A stretch of 64,000 nt of DNA from Chara braunii (lineage: Eukaryota > Streptophyta > Charophyceae > Charales > Characeae), in NCBI GenBank assembly GCA_003427395.1, contig BFEA01000076.1, positions 1,500,186 to 1,564,185 of the forward strand, written 5' to 3'. The notes beneath the pieces were generated by a model that searched no databases, was not told the origin of the DNA, and saw only the letters and a list, made by a program, of their open reading frames with translations. Below are positions 1-11,120 of this stretch, piece by piece. The number at the start of each line of letters is the position of its first letter. Within the stretch, counting starts at the first letter, position 1. The position numbers were made by a program, and so were the translations under genes.

Positions 1-2
1 AC

Positions 3-65
3 AACGAAGAGGACGACTTCAGTGATGAGGATGAAGATGATGAGATAGAGGACTGTGACTTCTAA
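3..65 (+). CDS. C-terminal end of an acidic ORF (cut by window edge)
   Basis: The third frame is open from the window start to a TAA at 63-65. It gives about 20 residues, mostly D and E, ending in IEDCDF. Nothing upstream is visible, so no function can be named. It sits directly before the small pre-gag ORFs of element A and resembles in composition the acidic ORF downstream of pol at 9248-10186, although the last residues differ. It could be the end of an accessory retroelement ORF or chance low-complexity coding. Confidence 0.35.
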   Translation, partial: NEEDDFSDEDEDDEIEDCDF

Positions 66-122
66 GGATGGTGACTTACTTACGGAGACCAGGTGGTCTG
101 GCATTGTGCAGGAAGGGAAAAA

Positions 123-655
123 ATGACTAGAGAGGAATTGCTGATGGAATACACCTTCAAGGGATGGGAACCAAGGCGACTCAGGGGGGGGATGTAAATG
201 CCTATACCAGCAGAAAACGAGTGGAGAGGAACCACATGAGACTGGGTCGGGTTTGCGGTTGTTCCGGGACTATCATATGTATGGATAGAGCGGATTTGGA
301 ACCCAATAAGGGAAGAGGAAGGTTGGGACGAGGCAGCAGAAGGCAAAGTGGAATCGGTCGGAACGGTCGTGCTTTCCGAAGACGGGTGGCGCCTATTTTG
401 CATTATGATAGCAACAGGACAGGATCCGATGTGGCTTCTGGGGGATGCAAAGGCGCGAACCCAAAAGAAGGCAAGAGGTTCGCCAACGAGGGATGGGACG
501 GAGTTAGTAGCAGAGTTGTGATGGGGGGATGGAAGGAACTCAAACCTCCCAACCTACGAATAACGGCGTGGGTGCCCGAGTTCGTGGCCGAGTGGTTTGG
601 GGGTTTCGAGCACATCGTAAACGTGGTCGACTCCATAAAAGAAGTACACATATAA
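123..655 (+). pseudogene. Element A pre-gag ORF 1 (frameshifted)
   Basis: No family recognised. An ATG at 123 opens a frame that stops after about 24 residues, just past a run of seven G. A second frame then carries GW-containing text (EDGWRLFCIMIATG), and from about 510 a third frame reads MGGWKELKPP and ends at 655. That last block matches MGGWREFKAP inside the ORF at 1244-1993, and the EDGW block matches EIGWHSLGVEIAQG there, so the two loci look like diverged tandem copies interrupted here by at least two frameshifts. It lies upstream of gag, where Ty3/gypsy elements normally carry no ORF. Reading it as an accessory retroelement gene is inference. Confidence 0.45.
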
Positions 656-682
656 TATGCCTGACTGAATGAGGAATTCTAT

Positions 683-877
683 ATGATCTCGTTAAAATAT
701 GAGTCCTTCTACGGAGATAAAGTCAGGGAAGTCCTCACCGTCCTGAGGATAGGTAAGTATGACCGCCTAGACGTAGACGCGGAGGCTTGGGACGCCATAG
801 TTAGTCTGGAGGCGGTGGCCGCTCCATCCTACGTGGATGATGTCTTTAAACTGTTTGAGGTACTGTGGTTCGATTAA
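683..877 (+). CDS. Small unknown ORF between pre-gag ORFs
   Basis: A 64-codon plus-strand frame running from MISLKYESFYGD to LFEVLWFD. No motif or family is recognised. It lies between the two paralogous pre-gag ORFs of element A, about 30 bp after the first, in the same orientation as gag and pol. Its composition (mixed hydrophobic and acidic, three aromatic clusters) is protein-like rather than repeat-derived. It could be a displaced part of the neighbouring ORFs or a chance frame. Confidence 0.3.
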   Translation: MISLKYESFYGDKVREVLTVLRIGKYDRLDVDAEAWDAIVSLEAVAAPSYVDDVFKLFEVLWFD

Positions 878-1243
878 AGGGACCAGGAAATCGAACGCCG
901 CAGGAAGGTGGGAGTATGGAGGACGCATGTAAACTAGAGTGTAATATAAGAAAAGGGAGGACATGTACGTTAGCTTAGCAGGTCATGAGAGGGGATTGAA
1001 ATAAGGGAAGGTGTCCGACCATTGTGAGCACATATATGGGATGCATGACAGAAAAAAGGAAAGGGGGCATAAGCGGGAAAGGAAACAGTAGGAAGATGGG
1101 CAGTTGTTGAAGAACGGGACGTAATCCTTTTTATGTGAACTATGCAGGAAATTACTGAAACAGTAATGGCGGCAAGACGTGTGCGGACGGAACACCAGCC
1201 TCGGTACCCCGGACCGCCCTGGAATAACGGCAGGAGATGAGAA

Positions 1244-1993
1244 GTGTCCCTTCCGTCAAATTCCAACTTTCGGGGATTCGACGTGGAATGGCGGGCCGTG
1301 ACTTTGGGGAGAAACAACGCCTTTATGTTGGTAGAATGTCTGTTGATGGGGATGAGATTCAACCGAGGACCTAGGGATGATTTGTTTTCCAATTTAGACG
1401 TTACCGGGACCATGTATCTACCCGAGATCGGTTGGCACTCGCTGGGGGTGGAAATAGCACAAGGTCACGAACTGGCACCGGCCTTTCGAAGGGCCGCCCA
1501 AACATTGACTCGAATAGGTCAATCGATCAGGGGTAGGAGGAACGTGGACTTACTCACCAGGGTGGAAATGGGGGGCTGGAGGGAATTCAAGGCACCGATA
1601 ACCCCGCTGAGGTGTCGGGTCCCCCGATTCGTGATAAACCTCATCTTCGGGAGCCTCACAAGGGCGCAGGATCTAGCAGACTCGGCAATAATCTGGGTAG
1701 ACCACTTCCCCTATCAGACTATCAGGATGTTCTATGACGTTTCTGTGGAGCATATTGTTGGAAGTTATCAACATCCTGGTATTCTGGTTGCCGCGGCTAG
1801 CCTGGGCAGAATACGAACACATAATCTGGCGGGAAATCGAAATACGAGAGAGTTATCTAGCGTGGGTGGCTTAACTGTTCGAAGAGCCTACCGAACCGGA
1901 AGGGCCGCGAGGATGAAAGCGGGACTAGCACCCGGAGGCAGGCCAATAATGCAAATCAAGTATAGTTTGCTACGTACAGGGGCTCGCCGATGA
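1244..1993 (+). CDS. Element A pre-gag ORF 2 (up to 249 aa)
   Basis: An uninterrupted frame of 249 codons from an in-frame TGA at 1238 to a TGA at 1991-1993. The first ATG is at about 1325, so the true start is unclear. No known domain is recognised. Two blocks recur in pre-gag ORF 1: a GT..L.E.GW..LG-type segment and MGGWREFKAP followed by VPRFV. The order is strand-rich N part, a basic helix-like stretch (AFRRAAQTLTRIGQ), then the GGW block, which loosely resembles the layout of the pre-gag ORFs of element B. The last 80 codons are arginine-rich and may be a frame-shifted tail. An accessory protein of the retrotransposon is the likeliest reading; function unknown. Confidence 0.5.
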   Translation: MSLPSNSNFRGFDVEWRAVTLGRNNAFMLVECLLMGMRFNRGPRDDLFSNLDVTGTMYLPEIGWHSLGVEIAQGHELAPAFRRAAQTLTRIGQSIRGRRNVDLLTRVEMGGWREFKAPITPLRCRVPRFVINLIFGSLTRAQDLADSAIIWVDHFPYQTIRMFYDVSVEHIVGSYQHPGILVAAASLGRIRTHNLAGNRNTRELSSVGGLTVRRAYRTGRAARMKAGLAPGGRPIMQIKYSLLRTGARR

Positions 1994-2188
1994 GAATGGG
2001 GAAGGACCTTCGGACCGGGCGATCAAAATCTCTACAGAATAAAGGGGGAAGGGTAGACTCCTAATAATTGTCGTGAACCCGGAGGATAAAAAGGGGAGTA
2101 CTGCTCAGGAAACGTTTCCTAACAAGATGCCCAACCAGGACTCCTATGCGTCGGCCCGGTGAAACAGGGGTACTCTAAACGAGCCTGC

Positions 2189-2195
2189 TATAAAG
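2189..2195 (+). promoter_or_regulatory. TATA-like box before gag of element A
   Basis: TATAAAG in a GC-richer context about 160 bp upstream of the first gag-like frame. The 1994-2354 stretch around it has no other recognisable feature. A subgenomic promoter is possible, but a single TATA word is weak evidence. Confidence 0.15.
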
Positions 2196-2354
2196 GGAAC
2201 TAAGTCATGTCCCTTAGCTCGATAGGGCGACAGGGTCGGTCGCGCCTCCTTCTTAGGAAAGCAATCAGAAGATGGAAATGGGGAGAAGGCTACTATCGAA
2301 ATAAAGATAAATCGACGAAACTGGAACCTATGGAACCTAAATGCCTCGCACTGC

Positions 2355-4354
2355 GTGTATCCTGGGGAATCCCCGACAGAGGATGAGACGGATAATCGTA
2401 GGAGCGAGGGAGGACCAGGCTTAGGAGGCAGCGCGATGCAAAGCGAGGAGGGTCAGAAGGACAGGGAATCGATAAATCCGGATGGTACCAAGGGGAACCG
2501 GAAGGAAATCTCCTCAGGGGAAAACTCGGGGAAAGCCGGGGGAAGTAAGCAAGGGACCCAGGTGACCAGGGAGGGTAGGAACAAGGACAGGACAAGCCCC
2601 CAGAATTCAGAGGGAGTTGTGTCAAAGAAAGTGAGAGTCACGGATGCGAGGCGTAAGCTAGCGGAAATAGAAAAAAAGGACCGCGGAGTACAAGGCAAGG
2701 TTGATTGAAGAAATGATGACTGGGAACGAGGAGGACCCCCCGCAGGAGGAACCGCGGGATGGGCGGAAAGCCGGCCAATGCGGAAGTAGACAAGGCGTTA
2801 AGGATAGTGACCGCGGAGGGACGCCAAGTAAGAGGAGGAAGGAAAGAGAGAATTCCCCGGAGATGGAAGCAGAGAAAGCTACGAACCCGCCGACCATAGA
2901 TAGCAAGACTAGCCGTCTGCCGACTACGCCGGCAGTAACGCGATGATGTGAAGTGCTCTGGAGCCTTAGGGAAAGGGAGGAACTGCAAAGACTGGGGAGG
3001 GACAAAAGGCCGGCAAGGAAGGGCAGGATACCAGTACGGCGGGCGAGGTCAGTAGCTCCGAAGGTGACCTTAGGAAGATAATAACGTCCCTCGCGAGAAC
3101 ACTGAACAAAAACCAAGGCTACCTAGCGGACGCTAAGAAGAAGTTGACATTTGACGGGGCAAACATCACGGAATTCCTAATTGATTACGAGAATTTGACC
3201 GCGTTGTTGAAATGGACCGAAGAAGAAAAAATGGACTACCTAGGGCAGCATGTGTCATTGAGCGTGGGGCGGGACATAATGGTCATCGTAGCCGCGAGTC
3301 GATCCTGGAAGGAAACCTGGAATGTAATGATGAGAAAGTACCTGGCAGCGGAGAAGATGGCAATGGAGGACGACTTAGCGGCAGGAAGAACTTCGCAATG
3401 TACAACAACTTTCTACGAGAGTTTACCCTGGTAGCACTAAGGATCCCCGGGGTTACGGACCAGATAATGAGCAAATACTTCCTCAGACAGTTCTCCGAGT
3501 TTGACAAGGACAAAATCCTGTCGGCTTACCAATAAACGAGCAAGTTTGTAAACACTAGGGATGTTGACTATAGCACGGCAACGGATCTGGCCGAGAAGAG
3601 AGTAGTGACCGAGACATTGGCCTTCCTTAAGGAAGAGGAGGTCATAGATCTGACCTGTAGCACAGGCGACAAGGTAAAGAAGGGGATTGAAAGTCTACAT
3701 GAACAAGTGCACGGAGTCGACAAGAAGATCGAAAGAGTGGAGAACGCGCTGCTGGTTATGCAGGCGCAAGTATCTCGACCCGCCCTCCCTCCCCAGGAAG
3801 TCGTAGTTCCGCCGGGAGTAGCCAACTGAGGATTCGGACGGAGAGACCCCGCTAATGAGCAATGCAAGTACTGCACCGCGGTGGGACATTTTGTGCGCGC
3901 ATGTCCAAAACTCAACCATGATATACTAAAAAGGAGATGTACCAGATCATTAAAGGGAGAGATATTCGGACCGCAAGGAGAACAGGTGCATTGGAACTCG
4001 CCGAGGGGGATGCGGCGAGCCATTATCAAGCTCAATGGGTTAGAGATAGCAGCAGTAGAGGCTGAGCCGGTGGTCGATATCATCTCGGATCAACTTCGGG
4101 GACGCGGGCCTCAGGTCAACTTAAATCTGGAAAACGACGAACGTGATAGGGTGAACGCGACTACTCAGCTAGGGACAGCTGGGAGAAGGATTATCCGTGA
4201 CACCGTAATGAAGGAGGTCGCTGGAAGCTCCGTACCTAGGCAGAGATCGAGGCCGAGGAACCAGAGAAAGTCTATGCGAAGCCTAGGGAAGAGGATCCTA
4301 CAAACAAAGTTACCGCTGCTAAACAGAAGTTTAGGTATCAAATCTCGATCTTAA
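2355..4354 (+). pseudogene. gag: Element A gag (broken)
   Basis: Nucleocapsid/capsid precursor of a Ty3/gypsy-type retrotransposon. The N part (2355-2946) is highly charged, with a coiled-coil-like RKLAEIEKKD stretch; the frame shifts at an A-run near 2670. The capsid region begins near 3117 with a TFDGANITEFLIDYENL block typical of retrotransposon gag, and a frameshift near 3380 moves it to the frame holding KYFLRQFSEFDKDKILSAY. Stops follow at 3533-3535 and 3827-3829. A CCHC zinc knuckle (C-x2-C-x4-H-x4-C) lies at 3863-3904 and would bind RNA. At least two frameshifts and two stops make it a dead copy. The frame runs into the protease region at 4357. Confidence 0.8.
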
Positions 4355-4356
4355 CT

Positions 4357-5571
4357 ATGCCTGAGATCGATGACACCCTTAGCAAATTACTAGGAACCAT
4401 GGTGTCGGTGTCGTTTCAGACCATGCTGCAGGTCAGCCCTAGGTTGCTCAAAGGGCTTAGACAAATGTTGACTCGGCGGCGAGTAGAGATAGACGAAAAC
4501 CCNGAATCACCGGAAGAGGAAAGGGAGGAGGAAGCTCCGCAAGAAGTAGCCAACCTTCAAAGGAGTCGCGGGGATTTGGAGGATCTCGAGAAAGTCTTTG
4601 CGGACATCCGCCTGCGCTTGCCAGACCGAGAAGGTGGCGAGGTCATGAGGGCACCTCCCGGGACAAAGCTCAGCTTCCATGCGCTACTTGTAGAAAAGTT
4701 GAAAATCCAGATTGGGACTCATCATACCGACCCATTAGTCGACGGGGGAGCGAAAATCACTCTCATGAGGAGAGATTTCGCAACAATCACGGGCAGCATC
4801 CGGGGAGCCGGTGGGGAAATTTCGTTCGCTGGGTACGTCATGAAATACGCAGTCAAGGCAGGCATCAGGGAGTTGATCTGATCGTTTCATCACATGACAG
4901 TAATGGAGGAAATGAACCACGACATAATCCTCGGAAGACCATGGTACACAAACGTAGAAATGATAGACATGGACTTGCACGATGGCACATACATGGTAGA
5001 CATAAAGGACCCAGTGACCGGCCGGGGCGAGCTTCTTCGACTCCTTGGGACGGGAGGAGACCCTCCGAATAGGAAGTTTGCAACATGGTCACCATCATTT
5101 GAAGATAACGCGTGGAAGGGGGCTTTTGCGTGAATGGAGGACATAAGAGAAAGGGTAGAAATTATGATAGAGGAAGCATTCAATAAGAAGCAATGGATCA
5201 AGATGGGCCTGCCCCAGAAGAGGAGAAGGCAGGAGGACGAAGTCTTAGGTGTTATGGTGGCAAAAAAAGAATCAGAAGTCGAACTCGGAGCCAGCCTGCC
5301 CAAGCGGAAAGAAATGCGCATAGACGTGTCAGAAGTCGCACTTGAGGTTCCCGATTTGTTACAGCCCATCAAGGCCATCAGATACCACAACGTAGGAGTG
5401 GACTCGACGGCATTGGCCAAATTCGAAGGAGAAGTGCAAAAGGGATATTGTCTGAATGAAAAATTAGTCAGTATTCAAGCACGAATCGTAGAGGTGACGA
5501 GGGTAATTCCGGCCGTTCATTTTTTAGGAGAAAGATCCCGGAAGGAAGTGTTCGAAAGTACAAGCCGGTAG
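4357..5571 (+). pseudogene. Element A protease region (broken)
   Basis: Aspartic protease domain of the polyprotein plus a linker to RT. One frame runs through with stops at 4879-4881 and 5131-5133. The flap-side landmark DIILGRPWY (about 4924) is the conserved C-terminal ILG motif of retroelement proteases. The expected catalytic D-T/S-G is seen only as LVDGGAKITLM near 4735, so the D is kept but the second residue is G. One base in this region is ambiguous (N at 4502). Residues after 5134 form a charged linker (MEDIRERVEIMIEEAF) and the frame shifts near 5570 before RT. The assignment rests on position and the ILGRPW motif. Confidence 0.65.
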
Positions 5572-5785
5572 GGAAGAAAGCAAAACCGGTCTCGATCCTC
5601 CTAGAGACATCAAAGGAAGAGGCTATGGAGAAGGAGGAGGAAGTCATTCAAGTGATCCGAGAGAGGAGAGTGACGGAAGGGCATCAAATACCAGATGAGG
5701 TAGCAGATACAATGAAAATAAGGGTAGACAGATTTTAACGGAAGAAGAAACTCGCCTGATCAAAAGGACCTGCCAGGAGTTTCAC

Positions 5786-7189
5786 GTGACATTTGCCTTT
5801 AGTGATCCCCAAAAGGGGCGGCTGAACGCGAAGCTGATTCCTCCGGTCAGAATCCACACAGTAGAGCATGAGTGCTGGAATGACAAGGGTCCGTCCTATG
5901 AGTTTGGGATAGCGGGGGAAGTGGCAGATCTTCTTCGAGCAAAGATTGACTCCTTCGTCGCAGAACCTATGTCGTCTCCATATGCAAACCGGTGGTTCGT
6001 CTTTCGAAAGTCCAACAAGACGCTGATGTGGATTAAGGATCTGCAGAAGTTGAATGCAGTAACCATCCGGGATGTTGGCTCACTACCTCAGGCCGATTTA
6101 TTAGCAGAGTCGCATGCCGGCCGGATCGTTTACTCCCTGATAGATCTATACTCAGGGTACGACCAGCTTCCATTGGATGTTCGGGACAGACCATACACCG
6201 CAATGCACACCCCCGTAGGCCAGTTGCAGATGCAGGTGACCTCTATGGGCTTCTCTGAAGTGCAACGGAGAATGCTCGCTGTAGCCGGAGACATGTTCCC
6301 AGAGAAGTGTGAGCCCTACGTCGATGACAACCCGATCAAAGACGCTCAAGAGAAAGACGAGACGGAAGTGCAGCCGGGAATCCGAAGATTTGTATGGGAC
6401 CATCTACAGGACATCAAGGACTTATTGCACCGATTCCTAGTATACAACATTACGGCTAGCGGGTCAAAGAGTATTTTAGCAGTACCGGAAGTAACCATAC
6501 TAGGATTTCGTTGTGGCGCATACGGTAGGAAGCCAGATACGGCGAAGACGGACAAGATATCACAGTGGCCAACACCCCTGCGAACGACAACGGAGGTAAG
6601 AACATTCTTAGGCGTGGTCGGTTTTTGGAGGGTTTTCATTAAAAGTTTTGCCAAAATCGCTGAGCCTATCCGGACCATGATCAGAGAAGAAGGGACCATG
6701 GATTGGACGAAGGAGAGAGAAGGGGTCGTCCAGACACTCAAGGACATACTGACGTCTGACCAAGTCGCCTTGTCCGCACCCTGTTTTAATGACGAAGTGG
6801 GGCAACCATTCATCCTAGAAACGGATGGAGCACCCTTGGCCGTAAGAGGCGTGCTGATTCAAAGGGATGAGGAAGGAAAAGAGAGGCCAATTAGGTTCAA
6901 AAGTAGAACCCTGAACTCCGCAGTATGGCGGTACTCAAAGTTCAAGAAGGAGGTCCTAGCCATCTTGCATTGCCTCAAGACCTTTCAGGCCTACCTATTT
7001 GGGAGGCGGTTCATCCTAAGGATCGATCCGACGAATGTCGCAGGGGCCTTAAAGAATTACAGACCTATAGATCCGACGGTGGGGAGATGGGTATGATTTA
7101 TCTGACAGTTCGATTACAAGATCGAACGAATCGCCGAAATCAGAAACAAGGTCGATGGGCTGAGTCGGGTTTGCATCACTCCCGAAAGG
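5786..7189 (+). pseudogene. pol: Element A reverse transcriptase-RNase H
   Basis: RNA-directed DNA polymerase and RNase H of a Ty3/gypsy element, open for 436 codons to 7096. RT landmarks in order: SPYANRWFVFRKSN, DLQKLNAVTIRDV, YSLIDLYSGYDQLPL (first catalytic D), an MGF motif where residues appear missing before QRRML, and the catalytic YVDD box near 6320. RNase H follows with ETDGAP, KKEVLAIL and LRIDPT supplying the D, E and D positions. Two TGA codons (7094-7096, 7103-7105) cut the frame; beyond them it continues with FDYKIERI and ends with DGLSR, the fourth acidic position. The small gap in the MG motif suggests the enzyme was damaged before the stops arose. Same lineage as element B at 46552-48049. 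Confidence 0.9.
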
Positions 7190-8869
7190 ATGGAGGATGC
7201 GGAGCCCATAGACGCATTCCTTGAATACGAAGGAGAAACTCTTGCGGTGGATAACGAAATGATGGGCGAAGGATGCGCATCGGAGGAACTGTTGATCCGG
7301 ACTTTGAAAAAGGGGGCGCCTGCCGTAGTAGCAGAACTTAAGGAAGGACGATTCACCACTCAAGGTCGCAAAGAGGAAAAAGATTTGTGGGGAGCGATAG
7401 TAGGACCGAAGGAGGAACTAATAGCAATGGAGGCTGAGGGAGGTCGGGAAGCCGTGATGAACTTAGTAGAATCTAGGGAAAGGAAAAAGTTGAGGTGGAT
7501 GGTAAACCAGATGCAAGAGAGAAAGGACGAGGACCAGGAAGGGAAGGAGTTTTTTTTATGCCAAGATATACAAAGGGATCTTTCGGGAGATTGGGTTGTT
7601 GCTGGTTGGAAACAAACAACCCATGGAAGTCAGCATTAAAGCAAGGGAGGAGGCCGAGAGGTACGTCCTAAGGGGCGACCATCTGTTCCGAAGAGAGGAG
7701 GGTGTTATGCCTAGAAGAGTTGTGTGCGAGAGATCTAGGCAGTTGGATATGATCCAGGCAATGCACGACGGACTAGCAAGAGGACATCGATCGTCCAAAG
7801 AAACTCTTGTGAAGATAAAGCCACTCCATTATTGGCCAGGCATGGCAGGCATAATCGCCACGTACTGCCATACCTGCCTAATCTGCCAGGAACGGAGCTC
7901 GGCACACGTCTTCGAGCCGCTTAGACCAATGCGGGTGCTAGGGCCGGGACATCTGGTTCACCTTGACCTTGCGGTCATGTTTGTATCAACAGATGGGTAC
8001 ACGTATATCCTGGATGCACGAGACAACTTGAGTGGGTTCGTGGAGGTGGTCGCTCTCAAGAAAAAGACAGGGAGAAGTGTAGCGGAATGGATAGAAGACT
8101 TCTACTTGAGGCATCCTTTCATCAGGAGGTTTATAGCGGACAATGGGACATAATTTGTGAACCAAGAAGTGTTGGGAATGCTTAAGAGGCTCTACGTGCC
8201 GATCAAACTCATCGAGCCATACTACCCGGAGGCCAATGCGCCTGTGGAAAGATGGCACCGAACACAATTGGGAAGCTCGCGGTGGAACATCTGGGGAACT
8301 CGCCTAGGTATCTTAAGCTGACTGTCTTCTCAGAGAACATGACACCTAAGAGGACAACGGGATGTATCCCAACAGAACTTAGGTACGGAAGAGAGATCGA
8401 CTTTTCCGTGGAAGCCTTGATACCTACATGGAACAGGTCAAATGATGATCCGCGTATGACCACGGAAGAGTTAATAGACGCGAGGTGTCAACAAGTCCTT
8501 AAGAACAAGGAGGTCATGGAAGACATCGTCAACCGGGTACTAAACAGCAGAATGAGGGACAAAGCAAGGTGGGACCAAGTTAAGAATGTCAGAAAGGAAC
8601 CACTTCAGGTGGGGGAGGCAGTATGGCTAAGGAACTCAGCACTAGAAAGTACTTGGTCTGGGCAGCTGGGGAGGAGGTTCAAAAGCCCCTACCGGGTCAC
8701 TAAGCGGGTGGGACTGAACGCCTTCGAAGTGGAAGATTTGGATGAGACTGGATTGAAAAGACCCTTCCTAGGGCAACGATTGGTCAGCTTTCTAAGTCGG
8801 GACCCAGTGGAACAATGGCTTCAGGAGGCCGAGGACAAGGAAACTGAGGACCTACAAGCTAAGAATTGA
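7190..8869 (+). pseudogene. int: Element A integrase (broken)
   Basis: DDE integrase. A linker (7190-7550) ends at a run of eight T, where the frame shifts. The HHCC zinc-binding domain follows: H and H in MHDGLARGH, then CHTCLIC, with WPGM between. The catalytic triad is visible as HLDLA (about 7970), FIADNGT (about 8140) and SPV-type APVERWH (about 8245). A TAA at 8151-8153 right after DNGT and a frameshift near 8250 break the core. The C-terminal domain keeps WSGQLGRRFKSPYRV, a variant of the GPY/F module with S for G. Translation ends at TGA 8867-8869 with an acidic tail. No chromodomain is seen. Confidence 0.85.
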
Positions 8870-9247
8870 CAACGACCTTGACTGCAATATGGTTTTGTCT
8901 CTGACTGCGTCTGTGAGACTGTCATTTTGGGGGCTGGGGCAATGGTTTGAACTAACTGAAATTGGAAGACAAGATGTCTTGGGACTTTGCAATGACGAGC
9001 CTTGTGTGACGGCGGAAAAAATTGTCGGAAGCATTGTATCATAATTTTTGATGGGGAAATAATGAGATCATCACAAATGGGGCATTTGCATAAGAAGGGA
9101 ATGTACGATAGTGGCATGATGCGCCGGTACTGGGAACATTCTGGGGAAAGGGGAATTGCCTACCGGATTGGGGGAACGTGTGTATGAGGGGCTTGGCAGG
9201 TGTTGTTCTGTTTTACAAGGTCAGGAAGAAAACCTAAGAAAAGCAAA
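8870..9247 (+). other. Spacer between pol and the acidic ORF
   Basis: About 380 bp with no recognisable gene or repeat. It separates the integrase stop from the acidic downstream ORF and is too short to hold an LTR. Confidence 0.4.
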
Positions 9248-10186
9248 ATGGAATTCGGCAACGAGAATGATAGCGGGGCAGTCAACAGACCTACCGAAGA
9301 GGGAGGAGCGAAGCCAAGTCGAGAGCGGAGGACTGTCAAGAGAAAATTGTACATAGGGTTCATGTCCAACCAAGTGGTGGGCAGGGGTGCGAGAAAGCGT
9401 GTGTGTAGAGGACCGTCGCCTCTCCGGAAGGGAGAAGGTATATATATCCCATCCGACAGTGAGAGTGAGGAAGAAAGGGCGACTGTGGGAAAAGGGGGCA
9501 AAGTGGATATGAGAGAAAAGGTTCAGGCCACTGACGAGGAAGGGGCCGAGAAATGCGAGCAGCGTGAGTCTTGGCATGGGGAAAGTGAGGGGAGACAGGA
9601 CATGCGCGACGAACGTGAGGATGGGGAGGAAAGAAGGGAAAGCCCGCTTGAAGAGCGGAGTGACCACGATAGTTGTGAGGGGAGGTATCCGGACTTTGAA
9701 GAAGGATATGGAGGAAGGACAGAGGTTCCCTATAGCTACGATCCAAAGAACTTGATAGGTGGGTACAACCCCATACAGATGGAAGAAGAGGAGGATGAGG
9801 AGGAGGAAGTACAAGAGGTCATAGAGATCAGCAGTGAGGATGAGAAGGATGAAATCTCGAGGCCTAGAGAAAAGAGGCGGCCCCCGATACACCAGCCGCG
9901 CGAAGGGGCCTTCAGATGGGAGGATGAGTTTGGGTCAACGCCCAGCCATTGGTTTCAACAATGGCTCAGTGTGATCAAACATGAGTGGATTATCAAGACC
10001 CGGGAATTCGCGAAGGCAGGGGTGGTGGCCACACCATTGGATTTCTACAGTGAGATGGAGTTACGAGAGATTGGAAGAAGGAGAAGAGAAATCATGGCCT
10101 CCGGCCTGGGGGTTAAAGAACCAGTAGAAAGACAGGACGAGCAAGAGACCAAGCGAGTTGAGGCACATGACAACAATAGGGATTAG
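9248..10186 (+). CDS. Acidic 312-aa ORF downstream of pol (envelope position)
   Basis: The longest undamaged frame of element A. The ATG at 9248 is the first in-frame ATG; the frame is also open for 16 codons before it. The N part is basic (RRTVKRKLY, RKRVCRG), the middle is strongly acidic with D/E/S runs (SDSESEEER, EEEEDEEEEV), and the C part is a mixed helical segment with HWFQQWLSVIKHEW. Two short hydrophobic-plus-acidic motifs, IYIPSDSESEEE and EVIEISSEDEKDE, look like SUMO-interacting motifs. No transmembrane segment or signal peptide is visible, so it is not an envelope protein. That it survives intact while gag and pol are riddled with stops is odd. Accessory or nuclear-targeting retroelement protein, or a captured host fragment; function unknown. 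Confidence 0.55.
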   Translation: MEFGNENDSGAVNRPTEEGGAKPSRERRTVKRKLYIGFMSNQVVGRGARKRVCRGPSPLRKGEGIYIPSDSESEEERATVGKGGKVDMREKVQATDEEGAEKCEQRESWHGESEGRQDMRDEREDGEERRESPLEERSDHDSCEGRYPDFEEGYGGRTEVPYSYDPKNLIGGYNPIQMEEEEDEEEEVQEVIEISSEDEKDEISRPREKRRPPIHQPREGAFRWEDEFGSTPSHWFQQWLSVIKHEWIIKTREFAKAGVVATPLDFYSEMELREIGRRRREIMASGLGVKEPVERQDEQETKRVEAHDNNRD

Positions 10187-10884
10187 ACATTGTTAAGTGT
10201 TGGACAAGAAATTGTAATTTCATTTTTTTGCAATTATGAAATGACAGGGTTTGTATAGTATGACTAAGCTTGTGAGGAATGTGGGATAAAAAAAAAACTA
10301 GCAAAGACTGAGTCGCGATGGGTTTTGAGGCTACTTTCTGGATGAGCTACCTTCGAAAGTGTGTAGACAAGACAATGACACAGGGCATGGGATGAGACTG
10401 GTTGGGAAGGGTGTGTTGTGAATTTTCGATGGAATGAGGATTGTGATTTTGACAAGAGAAACTGTGAATACAGATTGACGAGCAAAACAAGGCATTGAAT
10501 ATCGGTCGAGTACAAGAAAGGTTAGGGAACCTATGGGTTCAGGGGCATGAAAAACACTCCTTCCCTAGGAGCCTAATCCAACTGAGTCATGAATGAGTCT
10601 GAGAATAGCCAAGATCTGAGAAACCGGAAAGAGTGAAAATAGAGGGGGTGCCCTGGTCTTTTGCTATGGTTGGACGGTCGGGTGGGCTAGTGTTGCTTGG
10701 GGTTGTGAGCCTCAATTTGCGCACTAGACGCTAAGTCGGATGTATGCATGAATATTTAAATTGCTTTGAGAATGGATGAAGGAAACCGCACGCAAAAAAA
10801 CTGAAAGGAGATGGTCACCTTCTAACCTCCGAGACAGAAATGAGATCCGTGTCCTCGAGGCCCACCCCCTCAGGCGCTAACATT

Positions 10885-11120
10885 GAGAATGAAAATGAAT
10901 GACCCTAATCAGGCTGTTCGATTTGAGAATGGAAAGGAATGGCCCTAACCAGGTTGTTCGACTTGAGAATGAAAAGGAATGACCCTAACCAGGCTGTTCG
11001 ACTTGAGAATGGAGAGGAATGACCCTAACCAGGCTGTTCGACTTGAGAATGGAAAGGAATGGCCCTAACCATGCTATTCGATTTGAGAATGGAAAAGAAC
11101 GACCCTAACCAGGTTGTTCG
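10885..11120 (+). repeat. 40-bp tandem repeat, six copies
   Basis: Units begin at 10885, 10925, 10965, 11005, 11045 and 11085, each reading gagaatg..aatg.ccctaa.cagg.tgttcga.tt. The spacing is exactly 40 bp and the copies differ by only a few substitutions; the last copy is cut short near 11120. Confidence 0.95.

Noticed and set aside
9221-9892. 223-codon minus-strand frame opposite the acidic ORF
   Set aside because: Antisense shadow of D/E-rich codons, which read as L/S/F on the other strand.
9248-10186. Envelope protein
   Set aside because: No signal peptide, no transmembrane helix and no cysteine pattern; composition is nuclear-acidic.
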